A stretch of 64,000 bases of DNA, from assembly GCF_000320405.1 (NCBI RefSeq), contig NZ_KB291618.1:99574-163573 (forward strand), given 5' to 3'. This stretch comes from Clostridium celatum DSM 1785 (GTDB lineage: Bacteria; Bacillota; Clostridia; Clostridiales; Clostridiaceae). The position numbers were made by a program, and so were the translations under genes. Shown here in pieces: positions 1-8,689 of this stretch. The first letter of the stretch is position 1; every line of letters starts with the position of its first letter. Under the pieces are notes generated by a model. That model saw only the letters and a list, made by a program, of their open reading frames with translations, was not told the origin of the DNA and did not search any database.

Positions 1-1553
1 TTATACCAGAAATATCAAACTTACATAATATCCTTAGATCAGATAATGTTCTTGATATAAATAATTATAATTATTTAAAACATCTTTGCGAAATGATTTT
101 AATTCAAAACGATTCAATAAATGGAGCTTACATATATGATTTAAAAGGCCGTGGTACATTCGCTTCTAGAAATACCTCTACAGATATATTAATAAATCCA
201 TCTTTAGAGTGGTGGTTTCTAAAAAGTATTCAATCCGATAACTCAACTTCCATATTTAGCAATATTAATATTAAAAGTATTGTTGATGTTAATACTTCTA
301 GTAACGAAAATTTAATTGCTCTAACACGACAAATTATTGATATATCATCAAATGAAATAACTGGATTATTGTTAATTACAATTCCTACTGATAAAATTTT
401 AAATTTATTAAATAATGACATAGCATTTAATAATCAAATTCTTTCACTTTATGATTCAGATGGCCAGTTAATAGCAGAAACTAATAAAAATCCACTATTC
501 AATGATTTATATCAAAATACACAACTTATAACTACTAATACAGAACCTCAGATTGAATATATGTACAAAGATACTAGCTATATAGTAACTTATAATTATA
601 TTCAATTTTATGATTGGATACTTATAAATACAATAAAAAAATCAGATGCTTTTAACTTAAACACACTATATATGATGTTTTTCTTTATTAATTTAATATT
701 CTTCTTGATTATGTCAGCTATACTTTATTTATTCTTAAAAAATAGAATATTTAATCCAATTGAATCATTAGCTAAAAATATGAAATCAAGTAATTTAGAA
801 AAAAACCTTGATACAAAAATTATTTATGATAAAGATGATGAAATAGGTTTTTTAGTTAACTCTTATAATAAAATGAAAAATCGAATAAATTATTTAATTA
901 ATATCAACTATAAAAATGCTCTTGAACATAAAGAATTAGAGTTACAACAATTACAAAATCAAATAAATCCTCATTTTATATATAATACATTAGAATCTAT
1001 TCATATGATGGCTGAAATAAATGACGATATAGAAACATCAACTATGGCAGAATACTTTGGTGAAATAATTAGATATAGCATGAACCGTAGAATTAATACT
1101 GTGACATTAAAAGAAGAGCTAAAAATTATAGATAATTATATCTATTTACAAAAAATAAGATTTGACCAATTATTCACTATTGAAAATATGGTTTCAGATG
1201 AACTATTATCTTGTGAAATAATTAAAATGATAATTCAACCCTTAATAGAAAATGCCATTTATCACGGATTAAGTGAATGTAGTGGCAACGGTAAAATAAT
1301 AATTCAAGGGTCAAAGGTAAATAATAATCTTTTATTAACAATATCTGATAACGGAATTGGTATACCTGAAGAAAAATTACAAGATTTAAATGATTATATA
1401 AATGATAAAAACCATAACTTTAATGGTATTGCATTAAGAAATATAAATAAAAGATTAAAACTTAATTACGGTGAAAATTATGGTCTTGAGATTTTTAGCA
1501 TAGAAGGAAATGGAACATCAATGGTATTAACTCTACCATTTATAATAAAATAA
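1..1553 (+). CDS. YesM-type sensor histidine kinase, 5'-truncated by the window edge
   Basis: The open frame runs from base 3, so the true start lies upstream; at least 516 residues are encoded. An extracellular ligand-sensing part (dCACHE-like) is followed by a hydrophobic membrane segment starting near the LYMMFFFINL stretch, a HAMP-like linker, then the His_kinase domain with the phospho-acceptor motif QINPHFIYNTLESI and an ATPase domain with N box (QPLIENAIYHGL) and G box (DNGIGIP). This arrangement is the Bacillus YesM/LytS-like class, which normally pairs with an AraC-type response regulator controlling sugar uptake. No regulator is visible downstream; it may lie upstream of the window. 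The ligand cannot be told from sequence. Confidence 0.9.
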   Translation, partial: IPEISNLHNILRSDNVLDINNYNYLKHLCEMILIQNDSINGAYIYDLKGRGTFASRNTSTDILINPSLEWWFLKSIQSDNSTSIFSNINIKSIVDVNTSSNENLIALTRQIIDISSNEITGLLLITIPTDKILNLLNNDIAFNNQILSLYDSDGQLIAETNKNPLFNDLYQNTQLITTNTEPQIEYMYKDTSYIVTYNYIQFYDWILINTIKKSDAFNLNTLYMMFFFINLIFFLIMSAILYLFLKNRIFNPIESLAKNMKSSNLEKNLDTKIIYDKDDEIGFLVNSYNKMKNRINYLININYKNALEHKELELQQLQNQINPHFIYNTLESIHMMAEINDDIETSTMAEYFGEIIRYSMNRRINTVTLKEELKIIDNYIYLQKIRFDQLFTIENMVSDELLSCEIIKMIIQPLIENAIYHGLSECSGNGKIIIQGSKVNNNLLLTISDNGIGIPEEKLQDLNDYINDKNHNFNGIALRNINKRLKLNYGENYGLEIFSIEGNGTSMVLTLPFIIK

Positions 1554-1637
1554 TTACTTAACCTTGGTATCATTCCATCAAATATAAGAATTAATAATAT
1601 CACCATTTCTTATATAGTCGTTTAAGCAATAAAAAAT

Positions 1638-1676
1638 AGCTATAAGAAAATCTTATTTTTTGATTTTCTTATAGCT
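1638..1676. terminator. bidirectional intrinsic terminator
   Basis: A perfect 15-bp stem (1638-1652 with 1662-1676) has a 9-nt loop. U-rich sequence follows on the plus strand and a run of six T follows on the minus strand. It sits between the convergent sensor kinase and GH36-fragment genes and can serve both. Confidence 0.85.
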
Positions 1677-1699
1677 TAACTTTTATATTTAAACATATA

Positions 1700-2134
1700 T
1701 TATAACCTTTTTAAATGAACTATATTACCATTGTAATTTTCATATAGCTTTTTTATATTTACTCCACAATACATTAATGCTCCACCTAAAAATACTTCAT
1801 TAGTGTCCTTATTCACATATACTGCATCTTCATTTAATCCCTTTAATCTTATTTTTTTGCAATTATAACTATTTTCTATTTGACTATCATTGAATATAAG
1901 TAAAACTTCTGATTTATCTTTAGAGATAACTTCCCAATATTCTAAAGTATTGTTTCTTGTAGAATTCTTTATAAGATAATAATTCCCATTATTTATTATA
2001 TCAATACTTATATTGTGTCTTTCTAGCTTTCCCTTAACAGTTTCCTTATCTAATATAACTCTATTTTTATTTATATACATCATTTCATTTTTTAAACTAA
2101 ACATACCGCTATTTTCTATAATTCTTACACCCAT
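1700..2134 (-). CDS. stand-alone C-terminal domain of a GH36 alpha-galactosidase (gene remnant or orphan domain)
   Basis: The 144-residue product matches what I know of the C-terminal beta-sandwich end of family 36 alpha-galactosidases: an EVISKDKSEVLL stretch (family: WxxVSEDKSEAL), then KKIRLKGLNEDAVY, GGALMYCGVNI and a final HLKRL. The catalytic TIM barrel with its two aspartates is missing and no trace lies upstream, where promoter-like DNA begins. A good ribosome binding site (GGGAG) precedes the ATG, and the first ~45 residues do not resemble the GH36 barrel. It is therefore either a decayed alpha-galactosidase gene or a small protein made from this domain. No signal peptide is seen. 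Family assignment is fairly safe; function is unknown. Confidence 0.6.
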   Translation of the reverse strand: MGVRIIENSGMFSLKNEMMYINKNRVILDKETVKGKLERHNISIDIINNGNYYLIKNSTRNNTLEYWEVISKDKSEVLLIFNDSQIENSYNCKKIRLKGLNEDAVYVNKDTNEVFLGGALMYCGVNIKKLYENYNGNIVHLKRL

Positions 2135-2197
2135 ATTTGACTCCCACTATCTTTATTATTTAAAATTCCAATATATATTAACTAATTAATCGCACTC

Positions 2198-2213
2198 TTG
2201 TTAACGTTTACCT
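2198..2213 (-). promoter_or_regulatory. putative CcpA cre site
   Basis: Read on the minus strand, AGGTAAACGTTAACAA matches the cre consensus WTGNAANCGNWNNCWW with one mismatch. It lies immediately downstream of the -10 box of the promoter for the GH36-domain gene, the usual position for carbon catabolite repression by a CcpA roadblock. Binding is inferred. Confidence 0.5.
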
Positions 2214-2215
2214 AT

Positions 2216-2244
2216 AGCATATCGTATATTCATCTATTAATCAA
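2216..2244 (-). promoter_or_regulatory. sigma-A-type promoter of the GH36-domain gene
   Basis: On the minus strand TTGATT (2239-2244) and TATGCT (2216-2221) are separated by 17 bp, about 80 bp upstream of the ATG at 2134. The cre-like site abuts the -10 box. Confidence 0.6.
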
Positions 2245-2305
2245 TATTTTTTTATAATTTATTGCAATAATATCCATATATATTATATTTTTTATAATGT
2301 CATTA

Positions 2306-2347
2306 ACAAAAAGATGCTATACCAATTTTTTTTGATATAACATCCTT
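2306..2347 (-). terminator. intrinsic terminator of the upstream degV gene
   Basis: Imperfect 15-bp stem (2311-2325 with 2332-2347). On the minus strand the mismatches become G-U pairs and the stem is followed by TTTTT, so it works in the direction of the degV-family gene ending at 2366. Confidence 0.75.
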
Positions 2348-2365
2348 ATTTTTTTACTATTATTT

Positions 2366-3232
2366 CTATCTATTACTCCCTAAAAACAATGCTGCTAAAA
2401 CTCCTGGTCCTGCATGTGCTCCCACTACATTTCCAACATAGTTTACAACTACATTTTTAAATTCTTGTTCTTCTAATATAATATCCCTTAAAGTCTCTGC
2501 TTCTTCTAAGCAATCTCCATGACATATATATAAAGTTTCATTTTTAGTATTTATCGCTTTTTCCTTAACTTCATTAGCTAAAAACCTTAAAGCCTTTTTC
2601 TTACCTTTAATTTTTTCACCTTGTACTAATTTTCCTTCATCATCTATATATAATGTTGGCTTAATATTTAAAAGACCTCCAATAGTTGCAGTTGCCCCTG
2701 AAATACGCCCACCTCTTTTTAAATGATTTAAATCATCTATTATTATTGAGTGTACTACTTTTCTCTTATTCTCTTCAAGCCAATTAACTATTTCTTCTAC
2801 ACTTTTACCTTCATCTCTCATTTCACATGCCTTACTAACTAGAAAACCTTGACCAACAGAAAAACTTAATGAATCAACTAACAAAATATTTGCATCTGGA
2901 TATTCTTCTAGTAAAATATTTTTTGCTATATTGGCACTATTAAAAGTACCACTTAAACTTGAAGATATTGATATATAAATTATTGAATCTCCATTCTTTA
3001 TATGCTTAGTAAATTCTTCTTCAAATTCATGAGCATTTATTTGAGATGTTGTAGGTGTTGCACCTTCTCTCATCTTGTTATAGAAATCTTTATAGCTCAG
3101 AGTTTGTCCTAAATCATCTTTTATTAACTTCCCATTTAAATTTAATATTAATGAAAGTAATCCTATATTGTTATTTTCTATATATTCTCTTGTTAAATCA
3201 CATGCTGAATCAGTTAATATCTTTATTCCCAT
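2366..3232 (-). CDS. DegV family fatty-acid-binding protein
   Basis: A 288-residue DegV-family protein; these bind fatty acids and are the FakB-type partners of fatty acid kinase FakA in some Firmicutes. Family features visible are the N-terminal ILTDSACDL, the TSQIN stretch, the central ISSSLSGTFNSA and VDSLSFSVGQG segments, LKRGGRIS, and the C-terminal GAHAGPGVLA. The start at 3232 is chosen because GGAGGA at 3241-3246 is 8 nt upstream of that ATG; the ATG at 3239-3241 overlaps the site itself. A second paralogue lies at 11187-12023. No fakA-like kinase is in the window. It appears to be a single-gene unit with its own terminator. Confidence 0.85.
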   Translation of the reverse strand: MGIKILTDSACDLTREYIENNNIGLLSLILNLNGKLIKDDLGQTLSYKDFYNKMREGATPTTSQINAHEFEEEFTKHIKNGDSIIYISISSSLSGTFNSANIAKNILLEEYPDANILLVDSLSFSVGQGFLVSKACEMRDEGKSVEEIVNWLEENKRKVVHSIIIDDLNHLKRGGRISGATATIGGLLNIKPTLYIDDEGKLVQGEKIKGKKKALRFLANEVKEKAINTKNETLYICHGDCLEEAETLRDIILEEQEFKNVVVNYVGNVVGAHAGPGVLAALFLGSNR

Positions 3233-3335
3233 AATCTTCATCCTCCACTAAATTTATATTAGTTTTGTTTTAAAGCAATTATATACAGAAACATTAATAT
3301 TGTCAAATCTTTTGATTGCCAAATATTTTTTTCAA

Positions 3336-3361
3336 CAAAAAAAGAGAGGGGTAGCCCTCTC
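3336..3361 (-). terminator. intrinsic terminator after gpmI
   Basis: 7-bp GC-rich stem (GAGAGGG with CCCTCTC) and 4-nt loop, followed on the minus strand by seven T. It ends the gpmI transcript. Confidence 0.9.
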
Positions 3362-3369
3362 CTTAAATA

Positions 3370-4902
3370 CTATTTTATTAAAGATTCCCCTGTCATTTCA
3401 GCTGGAACTTCTAATCCCGTTACTGTTAACATTGTAGGTGCTATATCAGCTAATTTACCATCTGATAAAGTCTTTCCTTCTGTATGATTAGATACCCATA
3501 CAAATGGAACTGGATCAGTTGTGTGAGCTGTAAATGGATTTCCTGTTGAGAAATCGATCATAGTTTCGGCATTTCCATGGTCAGCAGTTATAAATACTGT
3601 TCCATCTAATTCTAAAACTTTATCAACAACTCTACCTAAGCATGTATCTACAGCTTCAACTGCAGCCTTAGCAGCTTCCATTACTCCAGTATGTCCAACC
3701 ATATCTGGGTTAGCATAGTTTAATATGATCATATCATATTTACCTGAATCTAATCTGTTTATTAATTCATCAGTTAATTCTGGTGCGCTCATTTCTGGTT
3801 TTAAGTCATAAGTTGCAACCTTTGGAGATGCAATAAGAGCTCTATCTTCACCTTCGTTTTCTTTTTCAACACCACCATTGAAGAAGAATGTAACGTGAGC
3901 ATACTTTTCAGTTTCTGCTATTCTTAATTGATTTAATCCCTTAGAAGCAACATATTCACCTAAAGTGTTTGTGATAGCTTCTGGTCTATAAGCAACTAAA
4001 ACGCCTTCTAAAGTTTTATCGTATTGAGTCATTGTTACAAATGTTAAATTTAATGTTTCTCTTTCAAACCCTGCAAACTCTTTATCGTTTATAGCTCTAG
4101 TTATTTCTCTAGCTCTATCAGGTCTGAAGTTGAAGAATACTACTGAATCTCCATTTTTGATTGTTCCAGTTGGAGCTCCGTTAGTTTCGATAACGCATGG
4201 TAATACGAACTCATCTGTTTTGTTATCATGGTATGATTTTTCCATACATTCTACAGCAGATGTAGCAGTTTCACCTTTTCCAAGTACCATTGCATCGTAA
4301 GCTAATTGTACTCTTTCCCATCTATTATCTCTATCCATTGCATAATATCTACCTGAAATAGTAGCTATCTTACCAACTCCAATTTCAGCCATGTAGTTTT
4401 CAAGTTCTACTACGAAATCTTTTCCTGAACCTGGAGCAACATCTCTACCATCCATGAAGCAGTGAACATATACGTTCTTAACTTCATTTTCTTTAGCTAA
4501 TTTTAATAATCCTTTTAAATGATCTATATGAGAGTGAACTCCACCATCAGATAATAATCCCATTAAATGTAATGCATTATTATCTTTCTTAGCATTTTCC
4601 ATAGCTTCTAATAATGCTTCATTCTTAAAGAATCCACCTTCGTTTATTTCCTTAGTTATTCTAGTTAATTCTTGATATATAATTCTTCCTGCACCAATAT
4701 TTAAATGTCCAACTTCTGAGTTACCCATTTGTCCATCTGGTAATCCAACAAACATTCCACTTGCTTGTAATTGTGAGTGAGGATAATTCGCAACTAATTT
4801 ATCATAGTTTGGTTTTTTAGCAGCAGCTACTGCATTCCCATCACTTTCTGGAGCTATTCCAAATCCGTCTAATATCATTAACATTACAGGTTTCTTCGCC
4901 AT
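3370..4902 (-). CDS. gpmI: 2,3-bisphosphoglycerate-independent phosphoglycerate mutase
   Basis: Interconverts 3- and 2-phosphoglycerate in the cytoplasm using two Mn ions. At 510 residues it is full length for the family. The alkaline-phosphatase-like core is visible: MLMILDGFG metal ligand near the N terminus, catalytic Ser62 in GQMGNSEVGHLNIGAG, and the late ITADHGNAETM metal-binding motif. The ATG at 4902 is preferred over an upstream TTG because GGAGGG lies 5-10 nt before it. Unlike the classical cggR-gap-pgk-tpi-gpmI order with continuous orientation, a divergent sensor gene sits between tpiA and gpmI, and gpmI has its own strong promoter (5027-5055). Confidence 0.97.
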   Translation of the reverse strand: MAKKPVMLMILDGFGIAPESDGNAVAAAKKPNYDKLVANYPHSQLQASGMFVGLPDGQMGNSEVGHLNIGAGRIIYQELTRITKEINEGGFFKNEALLEAMENAKKDNNALHLMGLLSDGGVHSHIDHLKGLLKLAKENEVKNVYVHCFMDGRDVAPGSGKDFVVELENYMAEIGVGKIATISGRYYAMDRDNRWERVQLAYDAMVLGKGETATSAVECMEKSYHDNKTDEFVLPCVIETNGAPTGTIKNGDSVVFFNFRPDRAREITRAINDKEFAGFERETLNLTFVTMTQYDKTLEGVLVAYRPEAITNTLGEYVASKGLNQLRIAETEKYAHVTFFFNGGVEKENEGEDRALIASPKVATYDLKPEMSAPELTDELINRLDSGKYDMIILNYANPDMVGHTGVMEAAKAAVEAVDTCLGRVVDKVLELDGTVFITADHGNAETMIDFSTGNPFTAHTTDPVPFVWVSNHTEGKTLSDGKLADIAPTMLTVTGLEVPAEMTGESLIK

Positions 4903-5026
4903 AATTCCCTCCAAATATATAAATACTTTTTAGTTTCAAAGAACTTATAACTTTGTGAGTTTCATTATGCAATTTAATTCTCCTTGAATCTCACTTGTCA
5001 TTAGTGTCCTTAATTGAACCATGTTT

Positions 5027-5055
5027 ATTATACTATAATTATTATTACTAAACAA
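5027..5055 (-). promoter_or_regulatory. promoter of gpmI
   Basis: Minus-strand TTGTTT (5050-5055), 17-bp spacer and perfect TATAAT (5027-5032), about 125 bp upstream of the gpmI ATG. Confidence 0.7.
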
Positions 5056-5068
5056 TATATAGAGATTT

Positions 5069-5084
5069 TTGTAAACGTTTGTCT
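5069..5084. promoter_or_regulatory. possible CcpA cre-like site upstream of gpmI
   Basis: TTGTAAACGTTTGTCT fits cre WTGNAANCGNWNNCWW with two mismatches. It lies just upstream of the gpmI -35 box, a position from which CcpA can activate, and between the divergent gpmI and CHASE3-like genes. Weak by itself. Confidence 0.35.
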
Positions 5085-5178
5085 AAAAAATTTTCTGATA
5101 ATTTGCTTTTTATTTTTAAAAACACTTATTCAATACTGTTCATATAATATTTTATACTAATTTAAAGGATGTAATACT

Positions 5179-6246
5179 ATAAAAAAGCTAATAATTTATA
5201 TTATAACCATTAGTATAGCTCTAGTTATATCTTTAAATGTTTTTATGTTTATTAAAAACTCATCATTATCTAATGCCATAAACAATTCATCAAATATAAG
5301 AAATACAATAATAGAATTAGATAACTTTAAAACTACTATAACTAACATGAGTAATTCTCAAGAAATTTTTTTAATGACAGGTAACTCAAAATATAAAAAT
5401 GATTATAATAACTATTTAGCAGCTGCTTATACTGCAACTGATTCACTTTTAACCGATAATATGATTTCAAATGAAGATAAAACCACCTTAGATGATTTAA
5501 TTAATGACTATGATTCAATTAATGCATCTATATTTAATAGTACAATATCATACCCTGCAAATTCTGAATTTGAATCTCAAGTAATAAGTTCTAATAATGC
5601 AAAATTAAAAATTCTTCATACAGTTAGCAATATTATTTCTTCCCATAGAGATAGCCTAAATGATTCAAGTGACTCAATTGCTGAATCTATAAGTAGTCAA
5701 AAAAGTATTGTCAATTGGATTAGTAGTATTTTTACAGCACTATTAGCTCTACCAACAATTTTTGCTAAAAAATTATTAAAAGTTAACTCTAATTTTTCCG
5801 CTGATATTAATTCTAGCACTTCTAATGATTCATCTACATCTAATTCTAATACAGATAGTGAAGGTATCACCCCTTCAATTGTAACTCTTGAAAAGTTTTT
5901 TAACTTTGAGAATAATGCAGAGAGCCTCAAAGAAGTTAGAGAACAATTAATCGAAAATGCTGTATTACTTAATTACATTCATATATCATCTTTTAATAGT
6001 TCTACTCTTTCTAATAAGTGCGAGCTTTGTAGTAATCAACTTAATTCAATAATAAATGAATTTTCTTCTATTGAAAAAATATATTTAAGTAACTTATCCA
6101 AAGAATCATTAGATATTTATTCTCGTATTGCAAATTTAAAAGCTGCATTGAATAATTTATCAATACAGCTATCTCAACTTAATGATTATAATAATTATAT
6201 AATTAAGATAAATGAAATTCTAATAAATGAAAATCATACTACTTAA
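5179..6246 (+). CDS. membrane-anchored CHASE3-like sensor protein lacking an output domain
   Basis: The product has an N-terminal membrane helix, an extracytoplasmic helical region of ~130 residues with the CHASE3-type pattern QEIFLMTGNSKYKNDY, a second hydrophobic helix (IVNWISSIFTALLAL) and a ~160-residue Ser/Asn-rich cytoplasmic tail. No kinase, GGDEF or chemotaxis signalling domain follows, so its output is unknown. The start is uncertain: AAAGGA (5164-5169) is 9 nt before an ATA codon at 5179 which begins a good signal-anchor (KKLIIYIITISIALVISL); the first ATG in frame is only at 5245 and would remove most of that helix. ATA may be a rare start or a base error for ATG. It is transcribed against the flanking glycolytic genes. 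Confidence 0.65.
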   Translation: MKKLIIYIITISIALVISLNVFMFIKNSSLSNAINNSSNIRNTIIELDNFKTTITNMSNSQEIFLMTGNSKYKNDYNNYLAAAYTATDSLLTDNMISNEDKTTLDDLINDYDSINASIFNSTISYPANSEFESQVISSNNAKLKILHTVSNIISSHRDSLNDSSDSIAESISSQKSIVNWISSIFTALLALPTIFAKKLLKVNSNFSADINSSTSNDSSTSNSNTDSEGITPSIVTLEKFFNFENNAESLKEVREQLIENAVLLNYIHISSFNSSTLSNKCELCSNQLNSIINEFSSIEKIYLSNLSKESLDIYSRIANLKAALNNLSIQLSQLNDYNNYIIKINEILINENHTT

Positions 6247-6313
6247 AGTGTTTGTTAATGCTAATATTCCATTATCTTCTCTAATAATTTCAGATAAACT
6301 TTTATATTATATT

Positions 6314-6356
6314 AAAAAAAATACTTCAAAGTAAAATATATTACTTTGAAGTATTT
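6314..6356. terminator. terminator shared by tpiA and the CHASE3-like gene
   Basis: Perfect 16-bp stem (6319-6334 with 6341-6356) and 6-nt loop between convergent genes. The minus strand ends in a T-run, so tpiA termination is the stronger use. Confidence 0.85.
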
Positions 6357-6362
6357 CTTCTA

Positions 6363-7109
6363 TTAATAGTTTACGATTTGTGCAAAATCAGTAGCAACTA
6401 AGCTAGCTCCACCAACTAAAGCTCCATCGATATCAGATTGAGCCATTTGAGCTTTTATAGTTCCAGGTTTAACTGATCCACCGTATTGGATTCTTACTTT
6501 GTTAGCAACTTCTTGACCAAACATTTCAGCAACAACGCTTCTTACAGCCATTATTGTTTCGTTTGCTTGTTCATCAGTAGCAGTTTTACCAGTTCCAATA
6601 GCCCAGATTGGTTCGTAAGCTATAACAACTTTTTCTGCTAGTTCTGGTGCTAAACCTTCTAAATCAGCTTTAATTTGAGCTCCAACAACTTCGTTAGTTG
6701 TTCCGTTTTCTCTTTGCTCTAAAGATTCTCCACAGCAAAGGATTGGAGTTAAGTTGTGAGCGAAAGCAGCCTTAACCTTCTTATTTAAAGCTTCATCAGT
6801 TTCATTGAAGTATTCTCTTCTTTCACTGTGTCCTAAAACAACATAGCTAACACCCATAGCTTCTAACATTCCTGGAGCAACTTCACCAGTGAAAGCTCCT
6901 TTTTCTTCAAAGTGCATGTTTTGAGCAGCAACTTTGATGTTTGATCCTTCAACTGCTTTTAATACAGCATCTAAGCAAACAAAAGTAGGACAAACTACTA
7001 CATCACAAGTAGCATCCTTAACTAATGGTTTTAATTCATTTATAACTTTAACAGCTTCTTCTGGAGTATAGTGCATTTTCCAGTTTCCAGCGATAATAGC
7101 TTTTCTCAT
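6363..7109 (-). CDS. tpiA: triosephosphate isomerase
   Basis: Interconverts dihydroxyacetone phosphate and glyceraldehyde-3-phosphate. The 248-residue product is full length, with the substrate-binding Asn and Lys in AGNWKM, catalytic His in VVLGHSERR, catalytic Glu in [11 protein letters not shown] and the phosphate-binding GGSV and GGAS loops. The ATG at 7109 is chosen because the alternative GTG at 7118 is part of the GAGGTG ribosome binding site. It follows pgk after a 251-nt spacer filled with hairpins and ends in a strong terminator, so the cggR operon probably stops here. Confidence 0.97.
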   Translation of the reverse strand: MRKAIIAGNWKMHYTPEEAVKVINELKPLVKDATCDVVVCPTFVCLDAVLKAVEGSNIKVAAQNMHFEEKGAFTGEVAPGMLEAMGVSYVVLGHSERREYFNETDEALNKKVKAAFAHNLTPILCCGESLEQRENGTTNEVVGAQIKADLEGLAPELAEKVVIAYEPIWAIGTGKTATDEQANETIMAVRSVVAEMFGQEVANKVRIQYGGSVKPGTIKAQMAQSDIDGALVGGASLVATDFAQIVNY

Positions 7110-7217
7110 TATATTCACCTCATAATTTATTTTAAAATAATTAATTATGAATGAAGTCTAGGCTTCATTCATAACCTTTAAATCTATTTTTATTATACTT
7201 GCAATTTTTAAATGAAG

Positions 7218-7356
7218 CACCTACTCCCTTATGCTCGTAGGTGTACACCATTGCATAGCTTAAACTAACCAAATCAAAAATTTGGAATCTTTATAGGAAA
7301 CTCCTACTCACTTTCGTTCGTATGAGTAAGTTCGCCTATCTAAATCACAGATTTAG
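7218..7356 (-). repeat. pgk-tpiA spacer with two diverged hairpin repeats and two more small hairpins
   Basis: Two related modules, 7218-7245 and 7301-7328, share about 18 of 24 bases on the minus strand around TACGA...AAG.GAGTAGG and each folds as a stem-loop (CACCTAC with GTAGGTG in one; ACTCA with TGAGT in the other). Between and after them are CCAAAT/ATTTGG (7269-7284) and CTAAATC/GATTTAG (7340-7356). None has a T-run, so these are not terminators. They may affect mRNA processing or be copies of a dispersed intergenic repeat; I cannot tell which. Confidence 0.55.
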
Positions 7357-7360
7357 AGGC

Positions 7361-8538
7361 TTACTTATCGTTTAAAGCAGCGATTCCTGGTAAAGTTTTA
7401 CCTTCTAAGAATTCTAATGAAGCTCCACCACCTGTAGAGATGTGAGTCATCTTATCTCCGAATCCTAAGATATTAACAGCAGCAGCTGAGTCTCCTCCAC
7501 CGATAACTGTTGTAGCATCTGCATCAGCCATAGCCTTAGCAACTGCAATTGTTCCCTTGTTGAAGTTTTCGAATTCGAATACTCCCATTGGTCCATTCCA
7601 GATAACAGTCTTAGCATCTTTAATTGCATCAGCATATAAAGCTTCTGTCTTAGGTCCGATATCTAATCCCATGAATCCAGCTGGAATGTTTTGATCTTCA
7701 GTAACTGTAGCTTCAACATCTTTGAATCCATCAGCAATTCTGTGGTCTACTGGTAATAAGAATTTAACACCGTTAGCTTCAGCTTTAGCGATCATTTCTT
7801 TAGCGTAGTCCATTCTGTCATCTTCACATAAAGAAGTTCCGATTTCATATCCTTGAGCTTTTAAGAATGTGTAAGCCATTCCTCCACCAATGATGATTGT
7901 ATCAACTTTTTCTAATAAGTTGTTGATAACAGCAATTTTATCAGAAACCTTTGATCCACCTAATATAGCTACGAAAGGTCTAACTGGGTTATTTACAGCT
8001 TCTCCTAAGAACTTTAATTCTTTTTGAATTAAGTATCCGCATACAGCTGTATCTACGAATTTAGTAACTCCTTCAGTTGAAGAGTGAGCTCTGTGAGCAG
8101 TTCCGAATGCATCATTAACGTAGATATCACATAAAGAAGCTAATTCTTTAGATAATTCTTCTCCGTTCTTAGTTTCTTCTTTTCTGCATCTAGTGTTTTC
8201 TAATAATACAACGTCTCCGTCTTTCATATCAGCAACAGCTTTTCTAGCATTTTCTCCAACAACTTCTTCATCTCTAGCAAAAACTACTTCTTTACCTAAC
8301 ATTTCGCTTAATCTTACAGCAACTGGTGCTAAAGTCTTAGAGCATCTTTTCCTAAGTGTGAGCAAAGTATAACCTTAGCTCCATTTTCAACTAAGTATTT
8401 AATTGTTGGAAGAGCTCCTACTAATCTATTTTCATCAGTGATAACACCATCTTTTAATGGAACGTTAAAGTCACATCTTACTAAAACTCTTTTACCATTA
8501 ACTTGAACATCTTCAATTGTCTTCTTATTAAAGCTCAT
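7361..8538 (-). CDS. pgk: phosphoglycerate kinase (interrupted by a single-base frameshift)
   Basis: Transfers the acyl phosphate of 1,3-bisphosphoglycerate to ADP. The N-terminal frame has [15 protein letters not shown] and runs to SHLGKDA; one base is missing near 8340-8343, after which the next frame continues with [19 protein letters not shown] to the C-terminal GGGDSAAAV and [15 protein letters not shown] motifs. Adding one T gives [12 protein letters not shown], the form I expect from related clostridia, and a normal 392-residue protein. The start at 8538 follows GAGGTG. Loss of this glycolytic enzyme would be severe, so a sequence error is the likely explanation. Confidence 0.93.
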
Positions 8539-8587
8539 TTTCTTCACCTCATAAATTTTTTATCGTTTTCTTCATAATTTTAAAATA

Positions 8588-8623
8588 GGCCCGGTCTTAT
8601 AAGTATGCCTTAGAGACCGGACC
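8588..8623 (-). other. GC-rich hairpin in the gapA-pgk spacer
   Basis: On the minus strand a 10-bp stem (GGTCCGGTCT with AGACCGGGCC, one G-U) has a ~16-nt loop. It is notably GC-rich for this genome and followed by TATTTTAAAA, which is a poor T-run. It may act as partial terminator or as an mRNA-stabilising structure that sets unequal gapA and pgk levels. Confidence 0.6.
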
Positions 8624-8631
8624 CGTTTTTA

Positions 8632-8667
8632 GGATCTTATAAGAGTGCTTTTATAAGCATCTAATCC
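8632..8667 (-). other. second hairpin in the gapA-pgk spacer
   Basis: TTATAAG/CTTATAA arms plus GGAT/ATCC flanks form a second stem-loop directly upstream of the GC-rich one. No T-run follows. Confidence 0.45.
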
Positions 8668-8689
8668 GTATATAATTATCTATTAAAAA

